Assembly: GCA_963753815.1 (NCBI GenBank)
Contig: CAVWDU010000001.1
Coordinates: forward strand, 124,001 to 188,000
Reading direction: 5' to 3'
DNA length: 64,000 nt
Source of the DNA: CAVWDU01 sp963753815
GTDB taxonomy: Bacteria > Pseudomonadota > Gammaproteobacteria > Pseudomonadales > Halieaceae
Below, piece after piece: positions 23,779-32,036 of this stretch. The notes beneath the pieces are model-generated. The model did not search any database, was not told the DNA's origin, and saw nothing but the letters and a program-made list of their open reading frames with translations. A program made the translations under genes and the position numbers. Each line of letters starts with the position of its first letter. Position 1 is the stretch's first letter.

Positions 23779-24759
23779 ATGCTGATCCCCGCGGCGACGA
23801 TCCTGGTCGGGTTCATCGTGCTGGTCTGGAGTGCCGATCTTTTCGTCGCGGGAGCGGCTTCGATCGCCGAAAACATGGGTATGTCGCCGATACTGATCGG
23901 CCTGACAATCGTTTCGGTAGGCACCTCGGCGCCGGAAATCATCGTATCCATAACGGCCGCTCTGTCGGGGGCCGGCGAGCTGGCGATCGGCAACGCCATC
24001 GGCTCCAACATCGCCAACATCGGCCTCGTCCTCGGTATTACCCTGCTGGTCGCCCCCATCTGCGTCCACCAGAACTGTCTACGCCAGGAAATGCCCACGC
24101 TGCTCATCGTCACCGTAGGCTGCGGCCTCCTGCTGCTGGACGGTGAACTCAACCGCTTGGACGGCCTGCTGATGCTAGGCGCCCTCATGCTCATCATTAT
24201 CCAGATGGTACGCGGTCAGTCCCAGGACAGCACACTGCTGGAAGAGGCCGGCGAGGAGGAGCAGGAGCTGCCGCACCTGACGCCCCGGCGTGCCTGGACT
24301 ACTTTCGTGGTCGGCCTGGCAATGCTCATCGCCAGCTCCCGCCTGCTGGTCTGGGGGGCGGCGGAGATAGCCGAGGCACTGGGCGTGTCGCAGCTGATCA
24401 TCGGCCTGACGATCGTTGCCATCGGTACCAGTCTGCCGGAACTCGCCGCCACGATCGCGAGTGCGCTGCGGGGGCACACGGAAATCGCCATCGGTAACGT
24501 GATCGGCTCCAACCTTTTTAACCTGCTTTCGGTGATGGCGATACCGGGATTGATCACACCGGAAGTGCTGGACCCGGCCGTACTGACCCGCGACTACAGT
24601 GCGATGGCCGGGGCCACCTTCCTGCTCGCCCTGGCGATCTACCTGGGAAGTCTCCGGCGGGCGGCCCCCAGCGGACACTCTTACCTGGGCCGCACGGTGG
24701 GAACGCTGTTCGTCACTTATTATGGCCTGTATTATTGGCTGCTTTACGCCTCGCTGTAG
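23779..24759 (+). CDS. Calcium/sodium antiporter (YrbG family)
   Basis: Inner-membrane cation exchanger of the CaCA superfamily. The 326 residues contain two inverted repeats with the alpha motifs GLTIVSVGTSAPEIIVS and GLTIVAIGTSLPELAAT, each followed by GNAIGSNIANIGLVLG / GNVIGSNLFNLLSVM. About ten hydrophobic segments flank an acidic cytoplasmic loop (LLEEAGEEEQE). The cation-binding Glu residues in the PE pairs are intact. It leads the kdsD-kdsC-lpt run as yrbG does in E. coli; whether Ca2+ is the substrate is inferred. Confidence 0.92.
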   Translation: MLIPAATILVGFIVLVWSADLFVAGAASIAENMGMSPILIGLTIVSVGTSAPEIIVSITAALSGAGELAIGNAIGSNIANIGLVLGITLLVAPICVHQNCLRQEMPTLLIVTVGCGLLLLDGELNRLDGLLMLGALMLIIIQMVRGQSQDSTLLEEAGEEEQELPHLTPRRAWTTFVVGLAMLIASSRLLVWGAAEIAEALGVSQLIIGLTIVAIGTSLPELAATIASALRGHTEIAIGNVIGSNLFNLLSVMAIPGLITPEVLDPAVLTRDYSAMAGATFLLALAIYLGSLRRAAPSGHSYLGRTVGTLFVTYYGLYYWLLYASL

Positions 24760-24768
24760 GGGATGGGC

Positions 24769-25740
24769 ATGGCTGAATCGCTACACACGGTCTCGGCGAA
24801 ACGAACGATCCGCATGGAGGCATCCGCGGTGGGGGCGCTGGAGGGTCGCATCGGCGAGGACTTCGACCGTGCCTGCGAGCTTCTGCTGGCCACTCGCGGG
24901 CGCGTCATCGTTACCGGCATGGGCAAGTCCGGCCACATTGCGCGCAAAATAGCGGCCACACTGGCCAGCACCGGCACCCCGGCACATTACGTGCACCCGG
25001 GCGAAGCCAGTCATGGCGACATGGGTATGATCACCGCCGACGATGCCGTGATAGCACTGTCCAACAGCGGCAAGGTCGCCGAGATCGTGACCCTGCTGCC
25101 GCTGCTCAAACGCCTGGGAACGCGGCTCATCAGCATGACCGGCAACCCCGATTCAGCACTCGCCGAAGCCTCGGATGTGCACCTGGACACGGCGGTTGAA
25201 ACCGAGGCCTGCCCCCTGGACCTTGCGCCCACGTCAAGCACTACGGTCGCACTGGTCATGGGTGACGCACTGGCGATCGCATTGCTGGAGGCCAGGGGCT
25301 TCTCCGCGGAAGACTTCGCGTTCTCCCATCCCGGCGGCACCCTCGGCCGGAAACTGCTGCTCAAGGTCGGGGATGTCATGGTGTCCGGTGAAGAGATACC
25401 CCGGGTACCATCGACGACGGTACTGTCCAAAGCGCTGCTGGAAATCAGCAACAAGGGACTCGGCATGACCACCGTGGTGGACGAGCAAGGCGAGTTGCTG
25501 GGCATATTCACCGACGGTGACCTCAGACGGGCCCTCGATGACCGTATCGACATCAACAGCACGCCGATGGCATCGCTGATGACCACGCACGCCAAGACGA
25601 TACCGCCCGGCCTGCTCGCGGCAGAGGCCCTGCGCATCATGGAGGAGAACCGGATCTCATCGCTGGTCGTTGTGGACGACACCGGCGCGATTGTCGGAGT
25701 GCTCCACATAATGCACCTGCTGCGAGCAGGGATTGCATGA
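24769..25740 (+). CDS. kdsD: Arabinose-5-phosphate isomerase KdsD
   Basis: Converts ribulose-5-phosphate to arabinose-5-phosphate, the first step to Kdo for LPS. The protein (323 residues) has an N-terminal SIS domain with VIVTGMGKSGHIARKIAATLASTGTPA and HPGEASHGDMGMI, and two C-terminal CBS domains (about 205-320). The ATG at 24769 is preferred because GGGGA lies five bases upstream; an ATG at 24763 is also in frame. It overlaps kdsC by 4 bases (ATGA). Confidence 0.96.
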   Translation: MAESLHTVSAKRTIRMEASAVGALEGRIGEDFDRACELLLATRGRVIVTGMGKSGHIARKIAATLASTGTPAHYVHPGEASHGDMGMITADDAVIALSNSGKVAEIVTLLPLLKRLGTRLISMTGNPDSALAEASDVHLDTAVETEACPLDLAPTSSTTVALVMGDALAIALLEARGFSAEDFAFSHPGGTLGRKLLLKVGDVMVSGEEIPRVPSTTVLSKALLEISNKGLGMTTVVDEQGELLGIFTDGDLRRALDDRIDINSTPMASLMTTHAKTIPPGLLAAEALRIMEENRISSLVVVDDTGAIVGVLHIMHLLRAGIA

Positions 25741-26285
25741 CAGAAAACCGGGAAATCAATGACACAACCGCATTGTCGAGGGCGGCGCAGGTGCAACTGC
25801 TGGCGCTGGACGTGGATGGTGTCATGACCGATGGGCGTATCCTCTACAGCAGCAATGGCGATGAAATCAAAGCGTTCGATATCAGGGATGGGCTGGGTAT
25901 CAAGCTACTGCAAAACGCAGGCGTGCAGGTCGCGATCATCACCGGCCGCCGCTCGCCGATGGTCGAGCGGCGGGCCGGGGAGCTGGCTATCAAACACGTT
26001 ATCCAGGGTCGAGAGGACAAACACAGCGCACTCGAGGAACTCGCCTCGGATACAGGCATAGCGCTCGCTCACTGCGCTTACATGGGCGACGATCTGCCGG
26101 ACCTCGGGGCGATCAGGGCCGCTGGCCTCGGCATGACGGTCGGTGACGCCGCCGGTGCCGTGGCCCGGGCAGCCGACTGGCAGAGTCATGCGCCCGGCGG
26201 AAGGGGCGCCGTGCGCGAGGCCTGCGAATTCTTGCTGCAGGCGCGGGGCGTACTGGCGGATCTGGAAAAGGCGTTTGAGTCGTGA
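25737..26285 (+). CDS. kdsC: 3-deoxy-D-manno-octulosonate 8-phosphate phosphatase
   Basis: HAD-type phosphatase releasing Kdo. The 182 residues contain the nucleophile motif LDVDGVMTDG (Asp25, Asp27), FDIRDGLGIKLLQNAGVQVAIITGR and YMGDDLPDL for Mg2+ binding. The short HAD form without a cap domain is typical of the tetrameric KdsC family. It lies between kdsD and lptC; the TGA overlaps the GTG of lptC. Confidence 0.96.
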   Translation: MTENREINDTTALSRAAQVQLLALDVDGVMTDGRILYSSNGDEIKAFDIRDGLGIKLLQNAGVQVAIITGRRSPMVERRAGELAIKHVIQGREDKHSALEELASDTGIALAHCAYMGDDLPDLGAIRAAGLGMTVGDAAGAVARAADWQSHAPGGRGAVREACEFLLQARGVLADLEKAFES

Positions 26286-26839
26286 CCCGGCCGGGCCTGC
26301 CGCTGTTATTGCTTTTCCTCCTCGGAGCGCTGGCCTTTTTCCTCCGTGACCCTGCCGAACTCATCGATCCGGCGCGCTACGATCAGCAGCGCGGGCCGGA
26401 CCTGCCGCAAACCTACGCCGAGCAGACGCGCAGCCTGACCTTTGATGAACATGGTGTACTGGCCGATATCATGGAGGCCGCGAGTGTTCGCCACTTCAAG
26501 CAGCGCGATGAATCGCTGCTGGAGGAGCCGCGCTTCTACTCGCATAACCGCGATGATAAAACCTGGTCGGCGACTGCCAGGCGAGGCCGCTTCCGCCCCG
26601 GTAAAGAAGTTCTGACTCTGGAGCAGGATGTTGTGCTCACCAACGACGCCAGTGGCGGTGAGTTGAAGACGCAGGCGATGACCATCAGAATCGCCGACAA
26701 AGTCGCCTATTCGGACGTGCCCGTGGAGATTACCCAGGGACAGAACTGGATTCGCGCCGACGGTATGCGTGCCAACCTTGAGCGGGAAAGGGTGGAGATG
26801 AGCCCGAATGTGGAGAGCGTCTATGTCCGGCCGCAATAA
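26282..26839 (+). CDS. lptC: LPS export ABC transporter periplasmic protein LptC
   Basis: Bitopic inner-membrane protein that receives LPS from LptBFG and passes it to LptA. The 185 residues have an N-terminal membrane helix (LPLLLLFLLGALAFFL) and a beta-jellyroll domain with GVLADIMEAASVRHF, LTLEQDVVLTND and MTIRIADKVAYSDVPVEI. GTG start overlapping the kdsC stop. Sequence similarity within LptC is low, so context (kdsC before, lptA after) matters. Confidence 0.93.
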   Translation: MTRPGLPLLLLFLLGALAFFLRDPAELIDPARYDQQRGPDLPQTYAEQTRSLTFDEHGVLADIMEAASVRHFKQRDESLLEEPRFYSHNRDDKTWSATARRGRFRPGKEVLTLEQDVVLTNDASGGELKTQAMTIRIADKVAYSDVPVEITQGQNWIRADGMRANLERERVEMSPNVESVYVRPQ

Positions 26840-27368
26840 CCGGCGACTGCGCATGGTCCGCCACCTCGTTGCGGCGGCCCTGCTCGCCAGCTTCGGGCCG
26901 GCCCTGGCCCTCGAGTCAGACCAGGCACAACCCATGCGGATCACCGCGGATCAGGCCCTGCGCGATGAGAAGAAGGGGGTCACGGTCTACAAGGGCAACG
27001 TCAGGATGGATCAGGGTAGCCTGCATGTGGACGCCGATCGCATAACCATCTACCACGACCGCGCAAACGCCGACCGGGTGATCGCCACCGGCGCCCCCGC
27101 CCGCTTACAACAGCAGCCCGACCCGGAGAAGGGCCCTATGCACGCAAGCGCACGTCGCATCGAATACCTGCGCGTCAGCGACCGGATCCTCCTCAGGGGC
27201 GAGGCAGCCATCAAGCAGGATGGCTCGACGGTTACCGGCGAAACCATCGAATACTTCATTTCCGAGCAGCGCGTGATCGCCGACTCGGATCAGTCCGTCG
27301 AGGGCAGCCGGGTGGAAGTCGTCATACCCGCGCAACAACTCCAACAAGATAACGATAACAGGGAATAG
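26823..27368 (+). CDS. lptA: Lipopolysaccharide transport periplasmic protein LptA
   Basis: Forms the periplasmic bridge that carries LPS to LptDE. The 181-residue protein has a signal peptide (MVRHLVAAALLASFGPALAL) and the OstA-like jellyroll: MRITADQALRDEKKGVTVYKGNVRMDQGSLHVDADRI and ETIEYFISEQRVIADS. The ATG at 26823 is preceded by GGAG with 7 bases and overlaps the lptC end by 17 bases; an ATG at 26853 is an alternative start. Confidence 0.93.
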   Translation: MSGRNNRRLRMVRHLVAAALLASFGPALALESDQAQPMRITADQALRDEKKGVTVYKGNVRMDQGSLHVDADRITIYHDRANADRVIATGAPARLQQQPDPEKGPMHASARRIEYLRVSDRILLRGEAAIKQDGSTVTGETIEYFISEQRVIADSDQSVEGSRVEVVIPAQQLQQDNDNRE

Positions 27369-27376
27369 CACTGAAG

Positions 27377-28102
27377 GTGGCTCGACTGCAGGCAAGCAAT
27401 CTCGCCAAGGCCTACCGGGGACGAGAGGTGGTTCAGGATGTGTCGCTGGAGCTGGACAGCGGCCAGGTCGTTGGTCTGCTCGGCCCCAACGGTGCTGGCA
27501 AGACGACATGCTTTTACATGATCGTCGGCATTATTCCCGTGGATCGCGGCACCATCCGTATCAATGACGAGGACATCACTCCCCTGCCGATGCATGAACG
27601 CGCCCGTCGGGGAATAGGCTACCTGCCCCAGGAAGCATCGATTTTCCGCAAGCTGAGTGTCGGCGACAATATCCTCGCGATACTCGAGACCCGGCCGGAC
27701 CTCGACAAGCGTGCCCGCCTGCAATTGCGCGACCAGCTGCTGGAGGAGTTCAACGTCAGCCACCTCCGCGACAGCCTGGGTCAGGCGCTGTCCGGCGGCG
27801 AGCGTCGCCGGATTGAAATCGCCCGCGCACTGGCCACCGAACCTGACTTCATCTTGCTCGACGAACCTTTCGCCGGCGTGGACCCCATATCCGTCAACGA
27901 TATCAAGCAGATCATCAATCACCTGCGCCGACGCGGGATCGGCGTCCTCATTACCGACCACAACGTGCGCGACACCCTGGATATCTGTGAAAAGGCCTAC
28001 ATCGTGGGAGAGGGTCATATCATCGCGGCCGGCTCCGCGGAGGATGTCATGAACAACGCCCATGTCCGCCGTATCTATCTGGGCGACCAGTTCCAGCTGT
28101 AG
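27377..28102 (+). CDS. lptB: LPS export ABC transporter ATP-binding protein LptB
   Basis: ATPase of the LptB2FGC exporter. The 241 residues contain Walker A GPNGAGKT (36-43), the Q-loop LPQEASIF, signature ALSGGERRR, Walker B FILLDEPFAGVDP and the switch His in ITDHNVRDTL. GTG start at 27377 with GAAGG just before it. It closes the kdsD-kdsC-lptCAB unit and is followed by rpoN. Confidence 0.97.
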   Translation: MARLQASNLAKAYRGREVVQDVSLELDSGQVVGLLGPNGAGKTTCFYMIVGIIPVDRGTIRINDEDITPLPMHERARRGIGYLPQEASIFRKLSVGDNILAILETRPDLDKRARLQLRDQLLEEFNVSHLRDSLGQALSGGERRRIEIARALATEPDFILLDEPFAGVDPISVNDIKQIINHLRRRGIGVLITDHNVRDTLDICEKAYIVGEGHIIAAGSAEDVMNNAHVRRIYLGDQFQL

Positions 28103-28186
28103 CCCGCTTCGCGCACTCTTTCTCACCCATTGGCGCGTCTCACTACCCGCCATGTGACCCGCCTAGCAAAAATCGAGCCAAACGTG

Positions 28187-28216
28187 TTGCCAGGCATCGC
28201 GACCGAGGGCTACACT
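28187..28216 (+). promoter_or_regulatory. rpoN promoter
   Basis: TTGCCA (28187-28192), 18-base spacer, TACACT (28211-28216) in the 205-base lptB-rpoN gap. The predicted leader is about 85 bases. Confidence 0.55.
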
Positions 28217-28307
28217 CATCAGTAAGCTGTCTGTCGCCGGCTGGATTCGTCACCGCGCGGCGGGCACTCGCAAAGAATTTCGGGGTCTGGATCAGCATCA
28301 ATCTTTG

Positions 28308-29771
28308 ATGAAACAGTCACTACAACTCAAGCTGGGCCAACAGCTCACCATGACGCCGCAGTTGCAGCAGGCTATCAAGCTGCTGCAGCTGTCGACCATG
28401 GACCTGCAGCAGGAGATCCAGCAGGTGCTGGAATCCAACCCCATGCTGGAGCTGGCCGAAGACGAAGGCCAACCCGATGACGACAACCTCGACGCTAACG
28501 CGGAATCGGTGGCCGACGATACCCTGAGCGCCGACGGAGAGTGGGAGCAGACACTACCCGATGAGCTCCCTGTCGATACGCAATGGGAAGACCTGCTGCC
28601 CTCGTCTGCAGCGCCTGTCGGGCCGCAGGGCGACGAGCAGGATAGCGACTATGACTCTCGCAATGCCATGGGAGAGTCGCTGCAGGAACACCTCATGTGG
28701 CAACTGAACCTGGCACGGGTCTCCGATACGGACAGGATCATCGCCATCGCTATCATCGATGCCACCGACGCCAACGGCCGGCTGACGGTGGAACCTGAGA
28801 GCCTGCATGCGTCACTCGCCGAGGAACTCGCTCCTGAACTCGAGATCGAGCTGGACGAGGTCATGGCCGTGCTGCACCGCCTGCAGCAGTTCGAGCCGGC
28901 AGGGGTCTGCACTTGCGACCTGCAGGAATGCCTGCAGGTGCAACTGAACCAGCTGCCCGCGGAAACACCGTGGCTAGAGCAGGCAAAATCGATCGTCAGT
29001 CGGTATATCAACCAGCTTGGCGCCAGTGATTTCAGCCAGATAATCCGTCGTACGCGGCTGACCGAGCGCGAGCTGAAGGCGGTTCTCGAACTCATTCAAT
29101 CACTGGACCCCAACCCCGGACAGATGCTCGGCGAGGACCGCACGGAGTACGTGGTTCCCGATGTTTTCGTCAGCAAGAAGAGCGACCGCTGGGTGGTCGA
29201 ACTCAACCCGGATATCGCACCCAGGCTGCGCGTCAATGCAGCCTACGCCAGTTACATCAAGCGAGCGGACGACAGTGCGGACAATACCTTCCTGAGGGAC
29301 AACCTGCAGGAGGCGCGCTGGTTCCTGAAGAGCCTGCACAGTCGCAATGAAACCCTGATGCGGGTCGCCACGAAGATCGTGGAACACCAGCGGAATTTTC
29401 TCGAATACGGGGCCGAGGCAATGAAACCCCTCGTGCTCGCTGAGATCGCCAAGGCGGTCGACATGCACGAATCGACGATATCGCGGGTGACGACCCAGAA
29501 GTACATGCACACGCCCCGCGGCATTTTCGAGCTGAAGTACTTCTTCTCCAGCCATGTGGGAACAACCAGTGGTGGCGAATGCTCCTCTACGGCGATCCGT
29601 GCACTGGTCAAGAAGCTCGTTGCCGCGGAGAACCCGGTCAAGCCACTGAGCGACAACAAAATCGCCAAGCTGCTCGAGGATCAGGGTATCCAGGTAGCTC
29701 GCAGAACGATCGCCAAGTACCGCGATTCACTGTCCATCCCGCCATCCAACGAGCGCAAGAGATTAGTCTAA
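28308..29771 (+). CDS. rpoN: RNA polymerase sigma-54 factor
   Basis: Alternative sigma factor requiring enhancer-binding activators. The 487-residue protein has region I (QSLQLKLGQQLTMTPQLQQAIKLLQLSTMDLQQEI), an acidic region II, the core-binding region, the helix-turn-helix segment (VDMHESTISRVTTQKYMHTPRGIFELKYFF) and the RpoN box ARRTIAKYRD near the C-terminus. The ATG at 28308 is used; a TTG one codon earlier is also open. It begins the rpoN-hpf-ptsN-rapZ-ptsO cluster. Confidence 0.97.
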   Translation: MKQSLQLKLGQQLTMTPQLQQAIKLLQLSTMDLQQEIQQVLESNPMLELAEDEGQPDDDNLDANAESVADDTLSADGEWEQTLPDELPVDTQWEDLLPSSAAPVGPQGDEQDSDYDSRNAMGESLQEHLMWQLNLARVSDTDRIIAIAIIDATDANGRLTVEPESLHASLAEELAPELEIELDEVMAVLHRLQQFEPAGVCTCDLQECLQVQLNQLPAETPWLEQAKSIVSRYINQLGASDFSQIIRRTRLTERELKAVLELIQSLDPNPGQMLGEDRTEYVVPDVFVSKKSDRWVVELNPDIAPRLRVNAAYASYIKRADDSADNTFLRDNLQEARWFLKSLHSRNETLMRVATKIVEHQRNFLEYGAEAMKPLVLAEIAKAVDMHESTISRVTTQKYMHTPRGIFELKYFFSSHVGTTSGGECSSTAIRALVKKLVAAENPVKPLSDNKIAKLLEDQGIQVARRTIAKYRDSLSIPPSNERKRLV

Positions 29772-29870
29772 ACTTAACCGAGGGCCTGTTCACGTCGACT
29801 ACACGGGGCCCCAAGCCAGGATTTGCCGGCGCGAGTTCGACCCCACTCACCCGATGATAAGGAGCGACTT

Positions 29871-30158
29871 ATGCAACTGAACGTCAGTGGCCACCACGTG
29901 GAGGTTACCGAACCTCTCCGGGAATACGTCGAGAACAAGTTCGAGCGACTGCAGCGACACTATGACCAGATCACCAACTCCGAAGTCACCCTCATCGTGG
30001 AAAAGATGATCCAGAAGGCGGAAGCCACCGTGCACATTTCCGGTGCCGATCTCTTTGCCGCGGCTGAATCCGAGGACATGTATGCAGCGATCGATGCACT
30101 GGCCGACAAGCTCGACCGGCAACTGATCAAACACAAGGAAAAATCACGCGGACACTGA
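29871..30158 (+). CDS. hpf: Ribosome hibernation promoting factor, short form
   Basis: Binds the 30S subunit in stationary phase and promotes 100S dimers. The 95 residues start MQLNVSGHHVEVTEPLREYVENKFERLQRHYDQIT and end KHKEKSRGH, the short HPF/YfiA domain without the C-terminal extension of long HPF. AAGGAG lies six bases before the ATG. It sits between rpoN and ptsN, its standard place. Confidence 0.96.
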   Translation: MQLNVSGHHVEVTEPLREYVENKFERLQRHYDQITNSEVTLIVEKMIQKAEATVHISGADLFAAAESEDMYAAIDALADKLDRQLIKHKEKSRGH

Positions 30159-30174
30159 TTGGTCGCCCGACTGC

Positions 30175-30633
30175 ATGCAACCGCTAGCCAACATACTGAC
30201 CCCCGGGCGCACACTTTGCCGCGCCCCGGGTGTCAGCAAAAAACGCCTGTTCGAAACGATCGCCCGCATGATTGGCGATGATCAGCTATTCCTGCCCCAG
30301 ACCGAGATCTTCGGACAGTTGATCGCCAGGGAAAAACTGGGGAGCACGGGGCTGGGAGATGGTATCGCCATTCCCCATTGCCGCATCGAGAACTGCACCC
30401 ACCCGCTGGGTAGCCTGGTGACACTGGAGTCGCCCATCGATTTCGATGCGCCGGATGGCAGGCCGGTGGACCTGCTGTTCGTGCTGCTGGTTCCCAGGGA
30501 GGCCAGGCAACAGCACCTCGACATTCTCGCCGGGATCGCCGGGCTGTTTCAGCAGGCCGACTTTTGCCAGGGTCTGCGGTCAGCGCAAACGGCGGCAGAA
30601 CTGCACAGCATCGCCACGACCTGGCCAGCGTGA
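30175..30633 (+). CDS. ptsN: Nitrogen-regulatory PTS IIA component
   Basis: EIIA-Ntr, terminal phospho-acceptor of the regulatory PTS that controls potassium and nitrogen responses. The 152 residues have the EIIA-fructose/mannitol fold with the phosphorylated His68 in GIAIPHCRI, and PVDLLFVLLVPREARQQHLDILAGIA. Its partner NPr (ptsO) is encoded downstream; EI-Ntr (ptsP) is not in this window. Confidence 0.96.
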   Translation: MQPLANILTPGRTLCRAPGVSKKRLFETIARMIGDDQLFLPQTEIFGQLIAREKLGSTGLGDGIAIPHCRIENCTHPLGSLVTLESPIDFDAPDGRPVDLLFVLLVPREARQQHLDILAGIAGLFQQADFCQGLRSAQTAAELHSIATTWPA

Positions 30634-30731
30634 TGTTGAGCGGGCAGCCCTCGCTCTTACCAGTCTGGAGGGTGGCGGCGGGGAAAACACTGTAATCGAT
30701 CGGGACCTGAGCCTATCGGCGGGAAAACACT

Positions 30732-31586
30732 ATGGAGCTGATTGTCATCTCCGGCCGCTCCGGGTCGGGAAAGAGCACAGCCCTCCATCAACTGGAGGAC
30801 CAGGGTTACTATTGTATCGACAACCTGCCGGTGGCCTTGTTGCCGGACCTGATGGCTGAGGTCGATCGCAGCGAGTTCGATCACTTCGAGGGCGCTGCGG
30901 TCTGCATCGACGCGCGCAATGCCTGGAAGGACCTCGAGAATTTCGCCGCGATACTCGACTCGCTACCCGAATCGGTCAACTACAGGGTCCTGTTTCTCGA
31001 CGCCCGGGATGCCACGCTGATCAAGCGCTTCAGCGAAACCCGGCGACGTCATCCACTCAGCAACGAACACCGGGCCCTGGGGGAAGCGATCGAGCTCGAG
31101 CGCGGTTTGCTCGAGCCCATCTCCAATGCCGCGACGCTGATCCTGGACACCAGCCAGATGACCATCTACGAGCTGCGTGATGCCGTCAGGCAGCAGCTGG
31201 TGGCGGGCTCGCCCGGGGTGATGTCGATACTGTTCCAGTCCTTCGGCTTCAAGCGGGGTGTGCCCGCGGACGCCGACCTGGTGTTCGACGTCAGGATGCT
31301 GCCCAACCCACACTGGGTGCCTGAGCTGCGCTTGAAAACAGGGCTGGATTCCGAGGTCGCCCGATTCCTGGAATCACAGGCACTGAGCGAACAACTCTAC
31401 GGCGACATAGTGGATTTTCTCGACTCCTGGCTGCCAAAGTATGCCGACAGTGACCGCAGCTACATGACCGTGGCCCTGGGTTGTACCGGCGGCCAACATC
31501 GGTCAGTATATCTGGCCAACCGCCTGTTCAATCACTACCGGCACCACTATGAGCAGGTTCACGTGCGCCACAGAGAACTGCAGTGA
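30732..31586 (+). CDS. rapZ: RNase adapter protein RapZ
   Basis: RapZ directs RNase E to the sRNA GlmZ and so tunes glucosamine-6-phosphate synthase in enterics. The 284 residues show Walker A GRSGSGKS (8-15), the segment YYCIDNLPVALLPDL, and the C-terminal part with FDVRMLPNPHWVPELR and VALGCTGGQHRSVYLANRL. An 11-base repeat (GGGAAAACACT) precedes the ATG and recurs 40 bases further upstream. Its TGA overlaps the GTG of ptsO. Confidence 0.96.
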   Translation: MELIVISGRSGSGKSTALHQLEDQGYYCIDNLPVALLPDLMAEVDRSEFDHFEGAAVCIDARNAWKDLENFAAILDSLPESVNYRVLFLDARDATLIKRFSETRRRHPLSNEHRALGEAIELERGLLEPISNAATLILDTSQMTIYELRDAVRQQLVAGSPGVMSILFQSFGFKRGVPADADLVFDVRMLPNPHWVPELRLKTGLDSEVARFLESQALSEQLYGDIVDFLDSWLPKYADSDRSYMTVALGCTGGQHRSVYLANRLFNHYRHHYEQVHVRHRELQ

Positions 31587-31855
31587 TCGAAACCCGGTTG
31601 ACAATCATTAACAAGCTCGGTCTGCACGCACGAGCCGCGGCCAAGCTGGTCTCCTGCGCGTCCGCTTTTTCCTGCAACATCCAGCTCGGCAACAGCAACG
31701 GCAAACTCGTGGATGGCAAGAGCATCATGTCGATCATGATGCTCGCGGCCGGACAGGGCACGGTCCTGGATCTCAGAATTGACGGTGCGGACGAAGACGC
31801 TGCGCTGGAAGCGATCAGTACTCTCATCAATAACCGTTTCGACGAACACGAGTAA
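31583..31855 (+). CDS. ptsO: Phosphocarrier protein NPr
   Basis: HPr-like carrier of PTS-Ntr, passing phosphate to PtsN. The 90 residues carry NKLGLHARAAAKLV with the phosphorylated His15, and GKSIMSIMMLAAGQG in place of the Ser46 loop of HPr. GTG start overlapping the rapZ stop. No sugar-PTS genes are nearby, consistent with a regulatory role. Confidence 0.95.
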   Translation: MIETRLTIINKLGLHARAAAKLVSCASAFSCNIQLGNSNGKLVDGKSIMSIMMLAAGQGTVLDLRIDGADEDAALEAISTLINNRFDEHE

Positions 31856-31915
31856 CGGTTGCCAAACGGCGCTCCGCTCGGCACCGGCCCACCGGGAACT
31901 CAATTCCACCCATAG

Positions 31916-31945
31916 TTGTTGTGGGCCCGACCTTATCCGGATACT
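31916..31945 (+). promoter_or_regulatory. Candidate mgtE promoter
   Basis: TTGTTG (31916-31921), 18-base spacer, GATACT (31940-31945) in the 181-base ptsO-mgtE gap. Both boxes are partial matches. No M-box-like magnesium riboswitch was recognised. Confidence 0.3.
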
Positions 31946-32036
31946 CTCATCCACCGGTCCCAGTCTGAAGCGGTCGCACTAACGAGCGGGTGCTGAAACG
32001 ATTCGTGGGCCGTTACCGGGGCAGAGTATCGGGATC

